Shown here: one piece after another, positions 37,346 through 45,988 of the stretch
How the letters are laid out: each line of letters opens with the position of its first letter
How positions within the stretch are numbered: the stretch's first letter is position 1
From: Roseovarius gaetbuli
GTDB lineage: Bacteria; Pseudomonadota; Alphaproteobacteria; Rhodobacterales; Rhodobacteraceae
Direction: 5' to 3'
DNA length: 64,000 nucleotides
Assembly: GCF_900172365.1 (NCBI RefSeq)
Contig: NZ_FWFJ01000008.1
Location: 55,487 to 119,486 of the forward strand
Made by a program: the position numbers and the translations under genes
Notes under the pieces: generated by a model
Seen by the model: only the letters and a program-made list of their open reading frames with translations
Databases searched by the model: none
Told to the model about the DNA's origin: nothing

Positions 37346-39304
37346 CTATTTCCCGGTCAGCTTGAGTTCGATCCGCCGGTTCTGGGCGCGGGCTTCTGGG
37401 GTGTCGGCGGGATTGATCGGCTGATATTCCCCAAAGCCATTGGCCGACAAGCGATCCGGCGGAAAGCCGAGCGCGCCCACCAGATAGCGCACCACCGAAA
37501 GCGCTCGCGCCTGGCTCAACTCCCAGTTATCCGCAAAAGCCGCGCCGCCGATCAGCGGCACATTATCCGTATGCCCATCGACCTGCAGCACCCAGTCGAT
37601 GCCCTCGGGGATGTCATCGGTGACATTGCGCAGGATGCCCGCCACCTTGGCAATCTCTCCCGCCCCGGCAGGCGACAACCGCGCTTCGCCCGGCGCAAAC
37701 AGCACCTCTGACGAGAACACGAACCGATCCCCGACGATGCGCACGCCCTCTTGTTGGCCCAGAAGATCGCGCAGGCGCCCGAAAAACTCGGAGCGATACT
37801 TTTCAAGGTTCTCTTTTTCGGCCTCGGCAAGGCGAAGTTTTTCTTCTTCCAGCAGGCGACGGCGGCGCTCCTCTGCTGCAACACGGGCCAATGCGGTATT
37901 CAACTCGTTGCCAAGCGATTGAAGCTGCACCTCGCTGGCGGCCTCGCGCACCTTGGCATCATCAAGCAAGGCTTGAATCCCCGAAAGTTGTTGGCGCAGG
38001 GCGGCGACCTGTTGATTGAGAAGGGCCTGTTGCTTTTGCGCCTCGCTGGCCAGCTCTTGCTGATCCGCCAGGCGACGGCGCGCCTCGGCCAAAAGGGTGG
38101 CGCGCTCCTCTGCTGTGCTCATCTGGGCCTCGGCCTGATTTTGCGCCGCAAGCTTGGCCGCAAGCGCCGCCGTCAACTGTCGGCGCACCTCTTCGGCATC
38201 CATCGCCTCGCCTTTGGCGGCCTCAACCTCCGCCTGGGCGCGGGCCAATGCCTGTCCAAGCTCGCTCACCCTCGCCTCTGCGCGCGCAAGGTCGTCCTGC
38301 GTTGCTCCGAGGGTATCGCTAACCTCGGCCTGCCCGCTTCGGGCCTCGGCCAGTTCGGTTTTCAAACCGCCGATCTCTGCATCTTTCTCGGCAAGCGTGG
38401 TCTCGCGGTCCTCAAGGCGCGTGGCCACCTCGTCTTGCGCTAAAAGCGCCGCGACCAACTGATTATCAAGGTCCGCGCGCGCATCCTCGGCGGCGGCCAA
38501 CAGGGTCAGCGTTTCCTCGGCGCGCTTGCGTTGCTCTTCAAGCGCCAGCGTCATCGAGGTCAGCTCGGCCTGCGCCCCGGCAAGTCGCGCGCGCAGGGCC
38601 TCTGCGGCGGCGGCCTCGGCCAGGCGGGTCTGTTCCTGCTCACTTAACTCTGCCTCTAGCGCGGCCACCTCTTGGCCAAGCGTCGCCTCGGTTTCGGCAT
38701 TCTGGCGGCGTAAATCCTCTGCGAGGGCCTCAAGCGCCTCGCGGCGCGCGGCGGCAAGGCGCGCGGCCTCGGCCTGAGCATCAACCTCGTTGCGCAAGCC
38801 CGCCAGCGCCAGTTGCAGGGTCTCTTGTTCGGACAAAAGCGTGTCGCGCGCTCCCTCAAGATCGGCAATCTGGCCCTCGGCGCGCTCGCGCTCTGACAAC
38901 AGGCCCGCGACCTGTTCTTCAAAGCTGGCGATCCGGGTCTGCGCCTCACCAAGCGCTGCGGTCTGGGCCGCCGTTTGCGCGCGCAGCGTGTCGATCAGCG
39001 TGGCTTGTTCCTGTTGCTCTGCGCGCGCCTCGCCCAAGGTCGCTGTCAATGTGCCAACACGGTCCTGCAAATCGGTGCTGCGATCCCGTTCAAGCCCAAG
39101 CGCGCGCGACAGCGCCGCAACCTCGGCGCCAAGCGCGTCAAGCTTGGTGGCCTGACCGCTGATCTCTTCACGCAGGACAAATTGCACCACCATAAAGATC
39201 GTCAGCACGAACATCAGGACCAGCAAAAGCCCGGTCATTGCATCGACAAAACCCGGCCAGATCGAGCCCTGAAACCGTGCTCCGGTGCGCCGTGACAGGC
39301 CCAT
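37346..39304 (-). CDS. MotB/OmpA-like stator-type protein with very long periplasmic coiled coil
   Basis: Encodes 652 residues. An N-terminal helix (about residues 17-44) carries an aspartate in PGFVDAMTG, matching the proton-carrying Asp of MotB-type proteins. Residues about 46-515 are one near-continuous Ala/Glu-rich heptad region. Residues 520-652 form an OmpA/MotB peptidoglycan-binding domain with VDGHTDNVP and NRRIELKL. The partner gene upstream ends two bases before its start. A 470-residue helix would be about 70 nm, longer than a periplasm, so it must bend or fold. Related pairs power the Zorya, Mot, Tol and Agl systems. The biological role is unknown. Confidence 0.88.
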   Translation of the reverse strand: MGLSRRTGARFQGSIWPGFVDAMTGLLLVLMFVLTIFMVVQFVLREEISGQATKLDALGAEVAALSRALGLERDRSTDLQDRVGTLTATLGEARAEQQEQATLIDTLRAQTAAQTAALGEAQTRIASFEEQVAGLLSERERAEGQIADLEGARDTLLSEQETLQLALAGLRNEVDAQAEAARLAAARREALEALAEDLRRQNAETEATLGQEVAALEAELSEQEQTRLAEAAAAEALRARLAGAQAELTSMTLALEEQRKRAEETLTLLAAAEDARADLDNQLVAALLAQDEVATRLEDRETTLAEKDAEIGGLKTELAEARSGQAEVSDTLGATQDDLARAEARVSELGQALARAQAEVEAAKGEAMDAEEVRRQLTAALAAKLAAQNQAEAQMSTAEERATLLAEARRRLADQQELASEAQKQQALLNQQVAALRQQLSGIQALLDDAKVREAASEVQLQSLGNELNTALARVAAEERRRRLLEEEKLRLAEAEKENLEKYRSEFFGRLRDLLGQQEGVRIVGDRFVFSSEVLFAPGEARLSPAGAGEIAKVAGILRNVTDDIPEGIDWVLQVDGHTDNVPLIGGAAFADNWELSQARALSVVRYLVGALGFPPDRLSANGFGEYQPINPADTPEARAQNRRIELKLTGK

Positions 39305-39306
39305 GC

Positions 39307-40533
39307 TCAGATCTCCCCGGTCTTGTCCGGATCAAAAGGCGACACGAACGGCCGCGAGCGGCGCTCGGGCACCGGGCGCCCCTGATTGAGCACCCGCGTC
39401 AGGGCGGCAAGATCGGTGCGCAGCTCGGTCATGGTTTCCTGGCGTCCGGCACTTATCTCTTCGAGAATGCGCAACATCTGCACGTCGATCGAGCGCAGCC
39501 GCATCCGGCTTTCGGCGTCAAGGCCTTCGCTGGGCCCAGTCTCGCGATTTTCCAGCGCCTGGATCAGGCGCTCTTGCCCCTCGGCCATCCGCATGAGCGC
39601 GCTTTGCACCGGGTTGCTGTCGCTCATCCGATGGGTCAGCCGCTCGATTGAATCCGCCAGAACGCCAAGTTTTTGATCGACCATCGCCCGGCTCACGTCC
39701 GATTGGGTGATCACCGCCTGCAAGCTGTCCATCTGATCGGCCATATGGTCAAGCACATGGGTCATGGCGTCGGTTTCGCCGCCGCCCTCGCCCTCGCCAC
39801 TGGCAAAGCCAACGCGGGTGATCGTCGACATCCATTCCTCAAGCTCGCGGTAAAACCGGTTCTGACCGTGGCCTGCGAACAGCTCCAACAGCCCCACGAC
39901 AAGCGATCCCGCAAGCCCCAGAAGCGACGAGGAAAACGCCACGCCCATGCCGCCCAACTGGGCCTCAAGCCCGGTCATCAGGCGGTTGAACACCTCGACC
40001 CCGCCTTCGCCATTTTGCGGTGCGAGGCTTCGGATGGTATCGACAACGGCGGGAACGGTCGTTGCCAGACCATAGAACGTCCCCAAAAGCCCAAGGAAAA
40101 TCAGCATGTTGACGATATAGCGCGTGATATCACGCACCTCGTCGATCCGCTGTGCAACCGAGTCAAGGATCGAGCGCGCCGAGGTCGAGGCGATCTGCAT
40201 CCGCTTGCCACGCGAGCGCAGCATCGTCGCCAGCGGCGCCAGCAATTGCGGCGGTTTGGTTAGCTCATGCCCCGGTGTCCGGGCAACAAAGCCCTCGATC
40301 CAGCGCGCCGAGCCGATCAGCTGAAACACCTGCCAGAAACAGGCCACGACCCCGATCAGAAAGACGAATACGATAAAGCCGTTCAGCCAGGGATTGGCCT
40401 GAAACACAGGCAAAACCCGCGGCAAGGCGACAAACGCGCCAAGCCCCGTCAGCCCCAGAACGAGCACCATAAGCACGATCTGGCGGACGGGATGTGAAAA
40501 CTGTGGCTCGACCTCGCGGTCCGGCTGGTCCAT
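39307..40533 (-). CDS. MotA/TolQ/ExbB-like ion-channel protein
   Basis: Encodes 408 residues. Four hydrophobic helices are seen at about residues 17-38, 51-73, 139-159 and 197-219, with the cytoplasmic loop between 2 and 3 typical of MotA/ExbB; LGLLGTFYGLATTVPAV in helix 3 is the conserved ion-channel segment. A 185-residue C-terminal cytoplasmic tail with predicted helices is much longer than in TolQ and recalls ZorA. With its MotB-like partner it likely forms a 5:2 rotary motor using ion flow. Only the two genes are present; no tolA, agl or zorC-E genes are beside them. Confidence 0.88.
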   Translation of the reverse strand: MDQPDREVEPQFSHPVRQIVLMVLVLGLTGLGAFVALPRVLPVFQANPWLNGFIVFVFLIGVVACFWQVFQLIGSARWIEGFVARTPGHELTKPPQLLAPLATMLRSRGKRMQIASTSARSILDSVAQRIDEVRDITRYIVNMLIFLGLLGTFYGLATTVPAVVDTIRSLAPQNGEGGVEVFNRLMTGLEAQLGGMGVAFSSSLLGLAGSLVVGLLELFAGHGQNRFYRELEEWMSTITRVGFASGEGEGGGETDAMTHVLDHMADQMDSLQAVITQSDVSRAMVDQKLGVLADSIERLTHRMSDSNPVQSALMRMAEGQERLIQALENRETGPSEGLDAESRMRLRSIDVQMLRILEEISAGRQETMTELRTDLAALTRVLNQGRPVPERRSRPFVSPFDPDKTGEI

Positions 40534-40599
40534 CTGGACGCTCCCGACACTTGAATTATTGGCCCAACCCTACGCGTTAAGGCTTAACAAGCCAAGGAT

Positions 40600-41130
40600 T
40601 TATCCAGCCAAGTGACGCACCCGCCGCACCAGCCAGTCAAGGTCGCGATCCATGATCCCGAGCTGATCCAGATGGTCGGCGGTATTATAGAGATATTCGG
40701 TGTTTGGCCCGCGTCCGCCAACCGCGCGGGCGATGATGCCGGCCTGTTCCTCAAGGTCCAGACCACCGCAATATTGCACGTGATCGGCGTCGATCACATA
40801 GGTCACCGCCTCGACACGCCGCCCATCGGCAAGCTCGATCTCAAGCACCTTCTCAAGATAGGCCGACGAGATCAGCTCGCGTTCGCGCAGGTATTCAAGC
40901 ACCTCATCCGCCTTGTCCGGCGCCACCGACAGGGCGACCCCATGACAGACCGCATCCGGCGCCTCGTCCAGCGCGAGAACAAGGCCGGGATTTTCATCGG
41001 TGCCCCGGTGGTGGATGCTGCGCATGCAAAAGCTCCGGTGATAGCCGGGAAGGCTTGCGATCACCCGGTCCTGCGCCTCGAAACCGGGGTTCCAGACCAG
41101 CGATCCATAGCCAAACACCCACATTGTCAT
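40600..41130 (-). CDS. chaC: Glutathione-specific gamma-glutamylcyclotransferase (ChaC family)
   Basis: Encodes 176 residues. ChaC proteins degrade glutathione to 5-oxoproline and cysteinylglycine. The FGYGSLVWNPGF N-terminus and YLRERELISSAY near residue 80, which carries the catalytic glutamate, are family signatures. The ATG at 41130 is preceded by GAGGAA. It may act as a counterpart to GshA in glutathione turnover. It diverges from the DUF2125 gene across 68 bases. Confidence 0.9.
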   Translation of the reverse strand: MTMWVFGYGSLVWNPGFEAQDRVIASLPGYHRSFCMRSIHHRGTDENPGLVLALDEAPDAVCHGVALSVAPDKADEVLEYLRERELISSAYLEKVLEIELADGRRVEAVTYVIDADHVQYCGGLDLEEQAGIIARAVGGRGPNTEYLYNTADHLDQLGIMDRDLDWLVRRVRHLAG

Positions 41131-41198
41131 TTTGCTGTTCCTCGTGCTTTTGCCCCTATAAACACCATCCCAACAGGGCATGAAAGGGGCGCTTGCGC

Positions 41199-42200
41199 AT
41201 GAGAGCATTGCTGACGTTGATCGTGATCGCCACACTGGGTTGGTCGGGCTACTGGTTTGTCGGCCAACAGGGCTTGCAACAGGCATTCGGCCAATGGTTT
41301 GACGCCCGCCGCGCCGAGGGCTGGGTGGCCGAAACCTCTGATCTCTCGGTTCAGGGCTTTCCCAATCGCTTTGACACAAGCTTTAGCGATCTCACCCTGG
41401 CCGACCCCGATACCGGCCTGGCCTGGGAGGCCCCGTTTTTTCAGATCCTGACGCTGAGCTATCGCCCCAATCACGTTATCGCCGTCTGGCCCGACGATCA
41501 GCTGATCGCGACGCCCCAGGAAAAGTTCCGCGTTCAGAGCACCGATATGCGCGCCAGTCTTGTGCTGGCCCCAAACACAGCCCTTGCCCCCGAGCGCGCG
41601 ACCCTGACCACCGAATTCCTGCGCGTGGCGCCGCAAATGCGCCCGGATGAGACAACCGCGCTCACCACGCTGACCCTCGCCGCCGAACGCAACGGCGAGG
41701 CCACCTATCGGCTTGGCCTTGCCGCCGAGGGCCTGAGCCCCTCAACCCCGTGGCGCGCCCGGCTTGATCCGAAAAACACCCTGCCGACACAGCTTGCCGG
41801 GGTGCGCGCCGATCTGACCGTGAGCTTCGACAAACCCTGGGATCGCAGCGCCATCGAGGACGCGCGCCCCCAGCCGACCCATATCAAGCTCGACCTCGCC
41901 GATGCCACTTGGGGCCAGCTTCATCTTCAGGCGGCGGGCGAAGTCTCGGTCGATGCCACCGGCCAACCCACCGGCGAGATTACCATCAAGGCCCGCAACT
42001 GGCGCGACATCCTTGATCTTGCTGTCGCCTCGGGCGCCCTGCCAGAGTCGATGCTCAAGACCCTCGAATCCGGCCTCTCGATGATGGCGCAAATGGCGGG
42101 CAATCCGCAAACCCTCGATATCCCGCTCAACCTGCGCAACGGTCGCGTCATGCTCGGCCCGATCCCACTCGGCCCCGCCCCGCTTTTGCGCCTGCGCTGA
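41199..42200 (+). CDS. DUF2125 family protein
   Basis: Encodes 333 residues. The family is common in alphaproteobacteria and uncharacterised. Residues 5-24 form a signal peptide or N-terminal anchor. The rest is a beta-rich region with repeated segments such as WVAETSDLSVQGFPNRFD, in keeping with a large periplasmic or envelope-facing protein resembling AsmA-like folds. The ATG at 41199 follows AAAGGGG by nine bases. It is followed by repeats and no other gene on this strand. Confidence 0.88.
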   Translation: MRALLTLIVIATLGWSGYWFVGQQGLQQAFGQWFDARRAEGWVAETSDLSVQGFPNRFDTSFSDLTLADPDTGLAWEAPFFQILTLSYRPNHVIAVWPDDQLIATPQEKFRVQSTDMRASLVLAPNTALAPERATLTTEFLRVAPQMRPDETTALTTLTLAAERNGEATYRLGLAAEGLSPSTPWRARLDPKNTLPTQLAGVRADLTVSFDKPWDRSAIEDARPQPTHIKLDLADATWGQLHLQAAGEVSVDATGQPTGEITIKARNWRDILDLAVASGALPESMLKTLESGLSMMAQMAGNPQTLDIPLNLRNGRVMLGPIPLGPAPLLRLR

Positions 42201-42208
42201 TATCCCGG

Positions 42209-42257
42209 CTTCTTCTTGCCTTAAATATCCCGGGGGGTTCGGGGGGCAGCGCCCCCC
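42209..42257 (+). repeat. Family A dispersed repeat, copy 4, with 7-bp hairpin
   Basis: CTTCTTCTTGCC then TTAAATATCCCGG at 42209-42232, followed by a GGGGGGC-AGC-GCCCCCC hairpin (42241-42257). It lies between the convergent DUF2125 and extensin-like genes. Confidence 0.75.
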
Positions 42258-42303
42258 GCCGCCTGCCCCTCAGACCGACAGCCCGACCAATCCACCGCCT
42301 GGA

Positions 42304-42363
42304 AGGTGTCGCATATTCGAGACGCTCAAAACCGGTCCCCACTTTTGAGCAGCATGCTCTAGC
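42304..42363. repeat. Family B dispersed repeat, copy 2
   Basis: The core AAAACCGGTCCCCACTTTT is preceded by GTGTCGCATATTCGAG and followed by GAGCAGCATGCTCTAG. The TAG stop of the minus-strand extensin-like gene lies in its outer end. Confidence 0.75.
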
Positions 42364-42976
42364 GGCAGTAGGGCCCGCCACGATGCGATGCGGTGTCAAA
42401 ATGGAAATGATCCTGGTGATGGCGGTCCGATTTGGGGCCAAGCACGGTGCCGAACGGCCCGCAGGCGCCCCTGTGCGTCTGGCGCAGAACCCGGCCACGC
42501 GGCCCCTGCCCCCAATCGCTCAGCACCGAAATTTCCGAGCCGTCGCGCAATTGCAGCGCGGCGATATCAATCGCCTTGCCCCGGCCATGCTCGGAAATCC
42601 GCGCGCCGGGCCGGTTGTTGCGCGTCCGGCAGGCGTAATGCGCCACGACGCGCAGGCCGCTCAACCCGCCGCCCATACGCCCGACCTCTGTAACGGCACT
42701 TTTGGTCACCCATGTTTCAAGCGCGCGCGCCGTCGGGCAATCCATCGTCGCCGACTGGCTCAGCCGGATCGCGCCCACCGCCTCAAGCCGGATCGCATGA
42801 GAAGAGCCACAGCCCGCAACCGGATTGCTGACCGGGCCGATGACCTGACCGGCAAGGCCCGGTCGGCCACACAATCCGCCGCCGCTGTTGCTGCTCACCG
42901 TTTGATCGTCGCCGCGCCCGCATCCCGTCGCCAGGGCGCTTAGCCCGATCGCAAGGCTCAGGGCCAGCCGCCTCAT
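42359..42976 (-). CDS. Extensin-like C-terminal domain lipoprotein
   Basis: Encodes 205 residues. A lipobox LATGC (cysteine 19) after a signal peptide indicates a lipoprotein attached to a membrane. The remaining domain matches the bacterial extensin-like family: CPTARALETWV, AHYACRTRN, ISEHGRGKAIDIA and QDHFHFD; the His/Asp pattern resembles LAS-type peptidases such as D,D- or D,L-carboxypeptidases, so a peptidoglycan role is plausible but unproven. It overlaps tyrA by ATGA and ends in a family B repeat. It is the last gene of the hisC-tyrA unit. Confidence 0.88.
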   Translation of the reverse strand: MRRLALSLAIGLSALATGCGRGDDQTVSSNSGGGLCGRPGLAGQVIGPVSNPVAGCGSSHAIRLEAVGAIRLSQSATMDCPTARALETWVTKSAVTEVGRMGGGLSGLRVVAHYACRTRNNRPGARISEHGRGKAIDIAALQLRDGSEISVLSDWGQGPRGRVLRQTHRGACGPFGTVLGPKSDRHHQDHFHFDTASHRGGPYCR

Positions 42977-43890
42977 GCTTTGCGCGCCCGGCCAAAATCG
43001 GGCGCATCGGTGTCCTGCCCGGCCTCGATGATGCCGCGCCGGATCGCCCGCGTGCGGGTGAAATAGGCATGCAGGTGATCACCATCGCCAATCCGGATCG
43101 CCCTTTGCAAGGCAAACAATTCCTCGGTAAAGCGCCCCAGAATTTCAAGCGTCGCGTCCTTGTTGTTCAGGAACACATCGCGCCACATGGTCGGGTCACT
43201 GGCCGCGATCCGGGTAAAATCGCGAAAGCCGGCGGCGGAGTACTTGATCACCTCACTGTCGGTCACCCGACGCAGATCATCGGCCACGCCGACCATCGTA
43301 TAGGCAATCAGATGCGGCGCGTGGCTTGTCACGGCCAGCACAAGGTCGTGATGATCCGCGTCCATTTCATCGGTGAGCGCGCCAAGCGCCTGCCAGAAAC
43401 TCTCAAGCCGGGTCACGGCCGCGCGATCACTGCCCTCCTGCGGCACGATCAGGCACCAGCGGTTGTCAAACAGCTCTGCAAAACCCGAGCTCGGCCCCGA
43501 ATGCTCGGTGCCCGCAAGCGGATGGGCGGGCACAAAATGCACGCCCTCTGGCAGGTGCGGCGCCACCGCGTCGATCACCGCGCGTTTGACCGATCCGACA
43601 TCGCTTAGCGTTGCGCCGGGCTTCAGGGCTGACGCGATCTCGGCGGCCACCGCCCCCATCGCGCCGACGGGCACACACAGCACCACAAGATCGGCCCCTG
43701 CGACGGCCTCAGCGGCACTGTCGCAGACGCGGTCGCAAAACCCGATGTCGCGCGCCACATCACGTGTCTCGGCCGAGCGGGCAAAGCCGGTGATCTCGTC
43801 CGCCACACCCGCGCGTCGCATCGCATGCGCCATCGACGAGGCAATAAGCCCAAGCCCGATCAGCGCCACGCGCTCATAGATCACGCTCAT
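42973..43890 (-). CDS. tyrA: Prephenate/arogenate dehydrogenase
   Basis: Encodes 305 residues. It oxidises prephenate or arogenate with NAD(P) toward tyrosine. The Rossmann motif [10 protein letters not shown] (about residue 12), DVGSVK (about residue 97) and [11 protein letters not shown] (about residue 124), the substrate-binding signature, are clear. The start overlaps hisC by ATGA. The neighbouring aminotransferase could act in the same aromatic pathway as well as histidine synthesis. Length fits cyclohexadienyl dehydrogenases. Confidence 0.94.
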   Translation of the reverse strand: MSVIYERVALIGLGLIASSMAHAMRRAGVADEITGFARSAETRDVARDIGFCDRVCDSAAEAVAGADLVVLCVPVGAMGAVAAEIASALKPGATLSDVGSVKRAVIDAVAPHLPEGVHFVPAHPLAGTEHSGPSSGFAELFDNRWCLIVPQEGSDRAAVTRLESFWQALGALTDEMDADHHDLVLAVTSHAPHLIAYTMVGVADDLRRVTDSEVIKYSAAGFRDFTRIAASDPTMWRDVFLNNKDATLEILGRFTEELFALQRAIRIGDGDHLHAYFTRTRAIRRGIIEAGQDTDAPDFGRARKA

Positions 43891-44972
43891 CGTGCCCGGC
43901 CCATGAACTGGCCAATCGCATGCGCCACCCGGCGACAGCTTGGCTCGTCACCGACCGTGATGCGCAGACAATGCGGCAGGTTATACCCCGCCACCCGGCG
44001 CACAATAAGGCCCTCGGATTGCAGATGCGCGTCACAGGCCTCGGCCTCGGCGCGATCGGCAAACCGCGCCAGGATGAAATTCCCGGTCGAGGTATCCGAC
44101 GCCACGCCATAGCCCGCCAGGGCCTCGGCAAGCCAGGCGCGCATGCGGGTATTGTCATCGCGGCATTTCGCGGCCCAGTCGGTATCGCGCACCGCGGCCT
44201 CGGCGGTGACAAGCGCCGCATGGCTAAGGTTGAACGGCCCGCGCACCCGGTTGAGCACATCCACCACATGCTGCGGCCCATAGCCCCAACCGACGCGCAA
44301 CCCGCCAAGCCCGTAAAGCTTTGAAAAGGTGCGCGTCATCACCACGTTCTCGCGCGCCTCGACAAGCGATGCGCCACTGTCATAGCCCTCGACATATTCG
44401 CCGTAAGCGCCATCAATCACCAAGAGCGCCCGCTCTGGCAGGTTCGCGGCCAGCCGCGCAAGATCGGCCTCGCCGACCATCGTGCCGGTCGGGTTGTTGG
44501 GGTTGGCGATGAACACCAGCCGGGTATTTTCGTTACAGGCCGCGAGGATCGCATCCACATCGGTCACCCGCTCGCGCTCGCGCACCTCGACGGGGGTCGC
44601 GCCATTGGCCAGCGTGCTGATCCGGTACATGGCAAAGCCGTGCTCGGTGTGGATCACCTCATCGCCCGGCCCGGCGTAGGACTGGCACAGAAACGAGATG
44701 ATCTCATCGCTGCCGACACCACAAACGATCCGCTCTGGGTCAAGCCCATGCACCTCGCCAATCGCGGCGCGCAGGTCGGCGTGATCGGTCGAGGGATAGC
44801 GATGCAATTCATAGGCCGCCTTGCGAAACGCCTCCTTGGCCGCCTCAGAAGGGCCAAACGGATTCTCGTTCGAGCTGAGCTTGACCACATTGGTCATGCC
44901 CTCAACATGCGATGCGCCCCCCTGGTAAGGCGCGATCTCCATAATGCCCGGCTGCGGTATAATCTTGGTCAT
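43887..44972 (-). CDS. hisC: Histidinol-phosphate aminotransferase family protein
   Basis: Encodes 361 residues. It is a pyridoxal-phosphate transaminase that acts on imidazole-acetol phosphate in histidine synthesis; relatives also transaminate prephenate. The lysine for the cofactor lies in [19 protein letters not shown] (about residue 219), ANPNNPTGT (about residue 153) and DGAYGEYV (about residue 188) are typical. Next to tyrA it may serve aromatic amino-acid synthesis too, a common alphaproteobacterial arrangement. Confidence 0.93.
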   Translation of the reverse strand: MTKIIPQPGIMEIAPYQGGASHVEGMTNVVKLSSNENPFGPSEAAKEAFRKAAYELHRYPSTDHADLRAAIGEVHGLDPERIVCGVGSDEIISFLCQSYAGPGDEVIHTEHGFAMYRISTLANGATPVEVRERERVTDVDAILAACNENTRLVFIANPNNPTGTMVGEADLARLAANLPERALLVIDGAYGEYVEGYDSGASLVEARENVVMTRTFSKLYGLGGLRVGWGYGPQHVVDVLNRVRGPFNLSHAALVTAEAAVRDTDWAAKCRDDNTRMRAWLAEALAGYGVASDTSTGNFILARFADRAEAEACDAHLQSEGLIVRRVAGYNLPHCLRITVGDEPSCRRVAHAIGQFMGRAR

Positions 44973-45032
44973 ATCAAAAATCTCCCAAGCGACGTTCTAG
45001 CTTTGGCACTCACAGTTGACCAGTACGAAACG

Positions 45033-45064
45033 AAAAAGGCCGCGGCGGTTTCCCGTCGCGGCCT
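45033..45064 (-). terminator. Rho-independent terminator of rpsD
   Basis: The minus strand reads AGGCCGCG, GGGAAACC loop region, then CGCGGCCTTTTTCG. The GC stem with a T tail follows the rpsD stop by about 20 bases. Confidence 0.85.
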
Positions 45065-45084
45065 CTGACACATATGCAGAAAAC

Positions 45085-45705
45085 TTAGTTCTGCGCGTAG
45101 AATTCGATAACGAGGTTCGGTTCCATCAGGACCGGATACGGCACATCCGACAGGCCCGGCTGGCGCACGAAGGTGGCAACCATCTTCGAGTGATCCGCAT
45201 CGACGTAATCAGGAACGTCGCGCTCGGCCAGCTGAACGGCTTCCAGCAGGACAGTCATCTGCTTGGAACGGTCACGTACTTCGATCACGTCACCCTCTTT
45301 TACACGGTACGAGGGGATGTTCACGCGCTGACCGTTCACCTTCACATGGCCGTGGTTCACGAACTGGCGTGCCGCAAACATGGTGGAAACGAATTTGGCA
45401 CGGTACACAACCGCGTCAAGACGGCGCTCAAGCAGACCAATCAGGTTCTCGCCGGTATCGCCCTTAAGACGCTCGGCCTCGGCAAAGATGCGACGGAACT
45501 GTTTTTCGGTCAGATCGCCGTAATAGCCTTTAAGCTTCTGCTTGGCGCGCAGCTGAAGACCAAAGTCAGAGACTTTGCCCTTGCGGCGCTGACCGTGCTG
45601 GCCGGGGCCATATTCACGGCGATTGACGGGCGACTTGGGGCGGCCCCAAATGTTTTCGCCCATGCGGCGGTCAATTTTGTACTTGGCAGACGTGCGTTTT
45701 GTCAC
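45085..45705 (-). CDS. rpsD: 30S ribosomal protein S4
   Basis: Encodes 206 residues from the GTG at 45705, preceded by AAGGAGA with good spacing and giving [13 protein letters not shown] after the initiator, as in Rhodobacterales S4. S4 starts assembly of the 30S body and binds 16S rRNA. The S4 domain ([31 protein letters not shown]) is intact. It stands alone with its own terminator rather than in the alpha operon. Confidence 0.97.
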   Translation of the reverse strand: MTKRTSAKYKIDRRMGENIWGRPKSPVNRREYGPGQHGQRRKGKVSDFGLQLRAKQKLKGYYGDLTEKQFRRIFAEAERLKGDTGENLIGLLERRLDAVVYRAKFVSTMFAARQFVNHGHVKVNGQRVNIPSYRVKEGDVIEVRDRSKQMTVLLEAVQLAERDVPDYVDADHSKMVATFVRQPGLSDVPYPVLMEPNLVIEFYAQN

Positions 45706-45740
45706 GGCTGATCTCCTTCGATTTAAGAGCTTCCACACCT

Positions 45741-45774
45741 GATCCGAAAACCGGTTCCCACTTTTCGGGGCATG
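45741..45774. repeat. Family B core variant, copy 4
   Basis: CCGAAAACCGGTTCCCACTT and TTCGGGGCATG lie in the rpsD leader region. The core matches the other family B copies but the outer ends differ. The wider gap 45706-45988 also holds a family A copy and no gene. Confidence 0.65.
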
Positions 45775-45910
45775 GACAGCGATGAAGGGCGTTGTCCTTT
45801 GGCCTTATCTTTCGACAGGGTCCCGACAGGCATCCCCTTGCAGGGGCCACCAACACCAATGAAGTCGCGCTTATACAGGGCCAAACCCTGCTGTCAACCA
45901 CTCAGACAGG

Positions 45911-45934
45911 GGCTTCTTCTTGGCATAAATACTC
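45911..45934 (+). repeat. Family A dispersed repeat, copy 5
   Basis: GGCTTCTTCTTGG followed by CATAAATACTC. It lies between two genes of the same, minus, direction (downstream of the Hint gene, upstream of rpsD). No GC hairpin follows. Confidence 0.75.
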
Positions 45935-45988
45935 AAAAATAACGCCCCAGACCCGGCAGAGGGCAAGGCCCCCGTTCAGCGCCTGGCC

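Noticed and set aside
37346..40533. Zorya anti-phage system
   Set aside because: The MotA/MotB-like pair recalls ZorA and ZorB, but the long coil is in the wrong partner and ZorC, ZorD or ZorE are absent.
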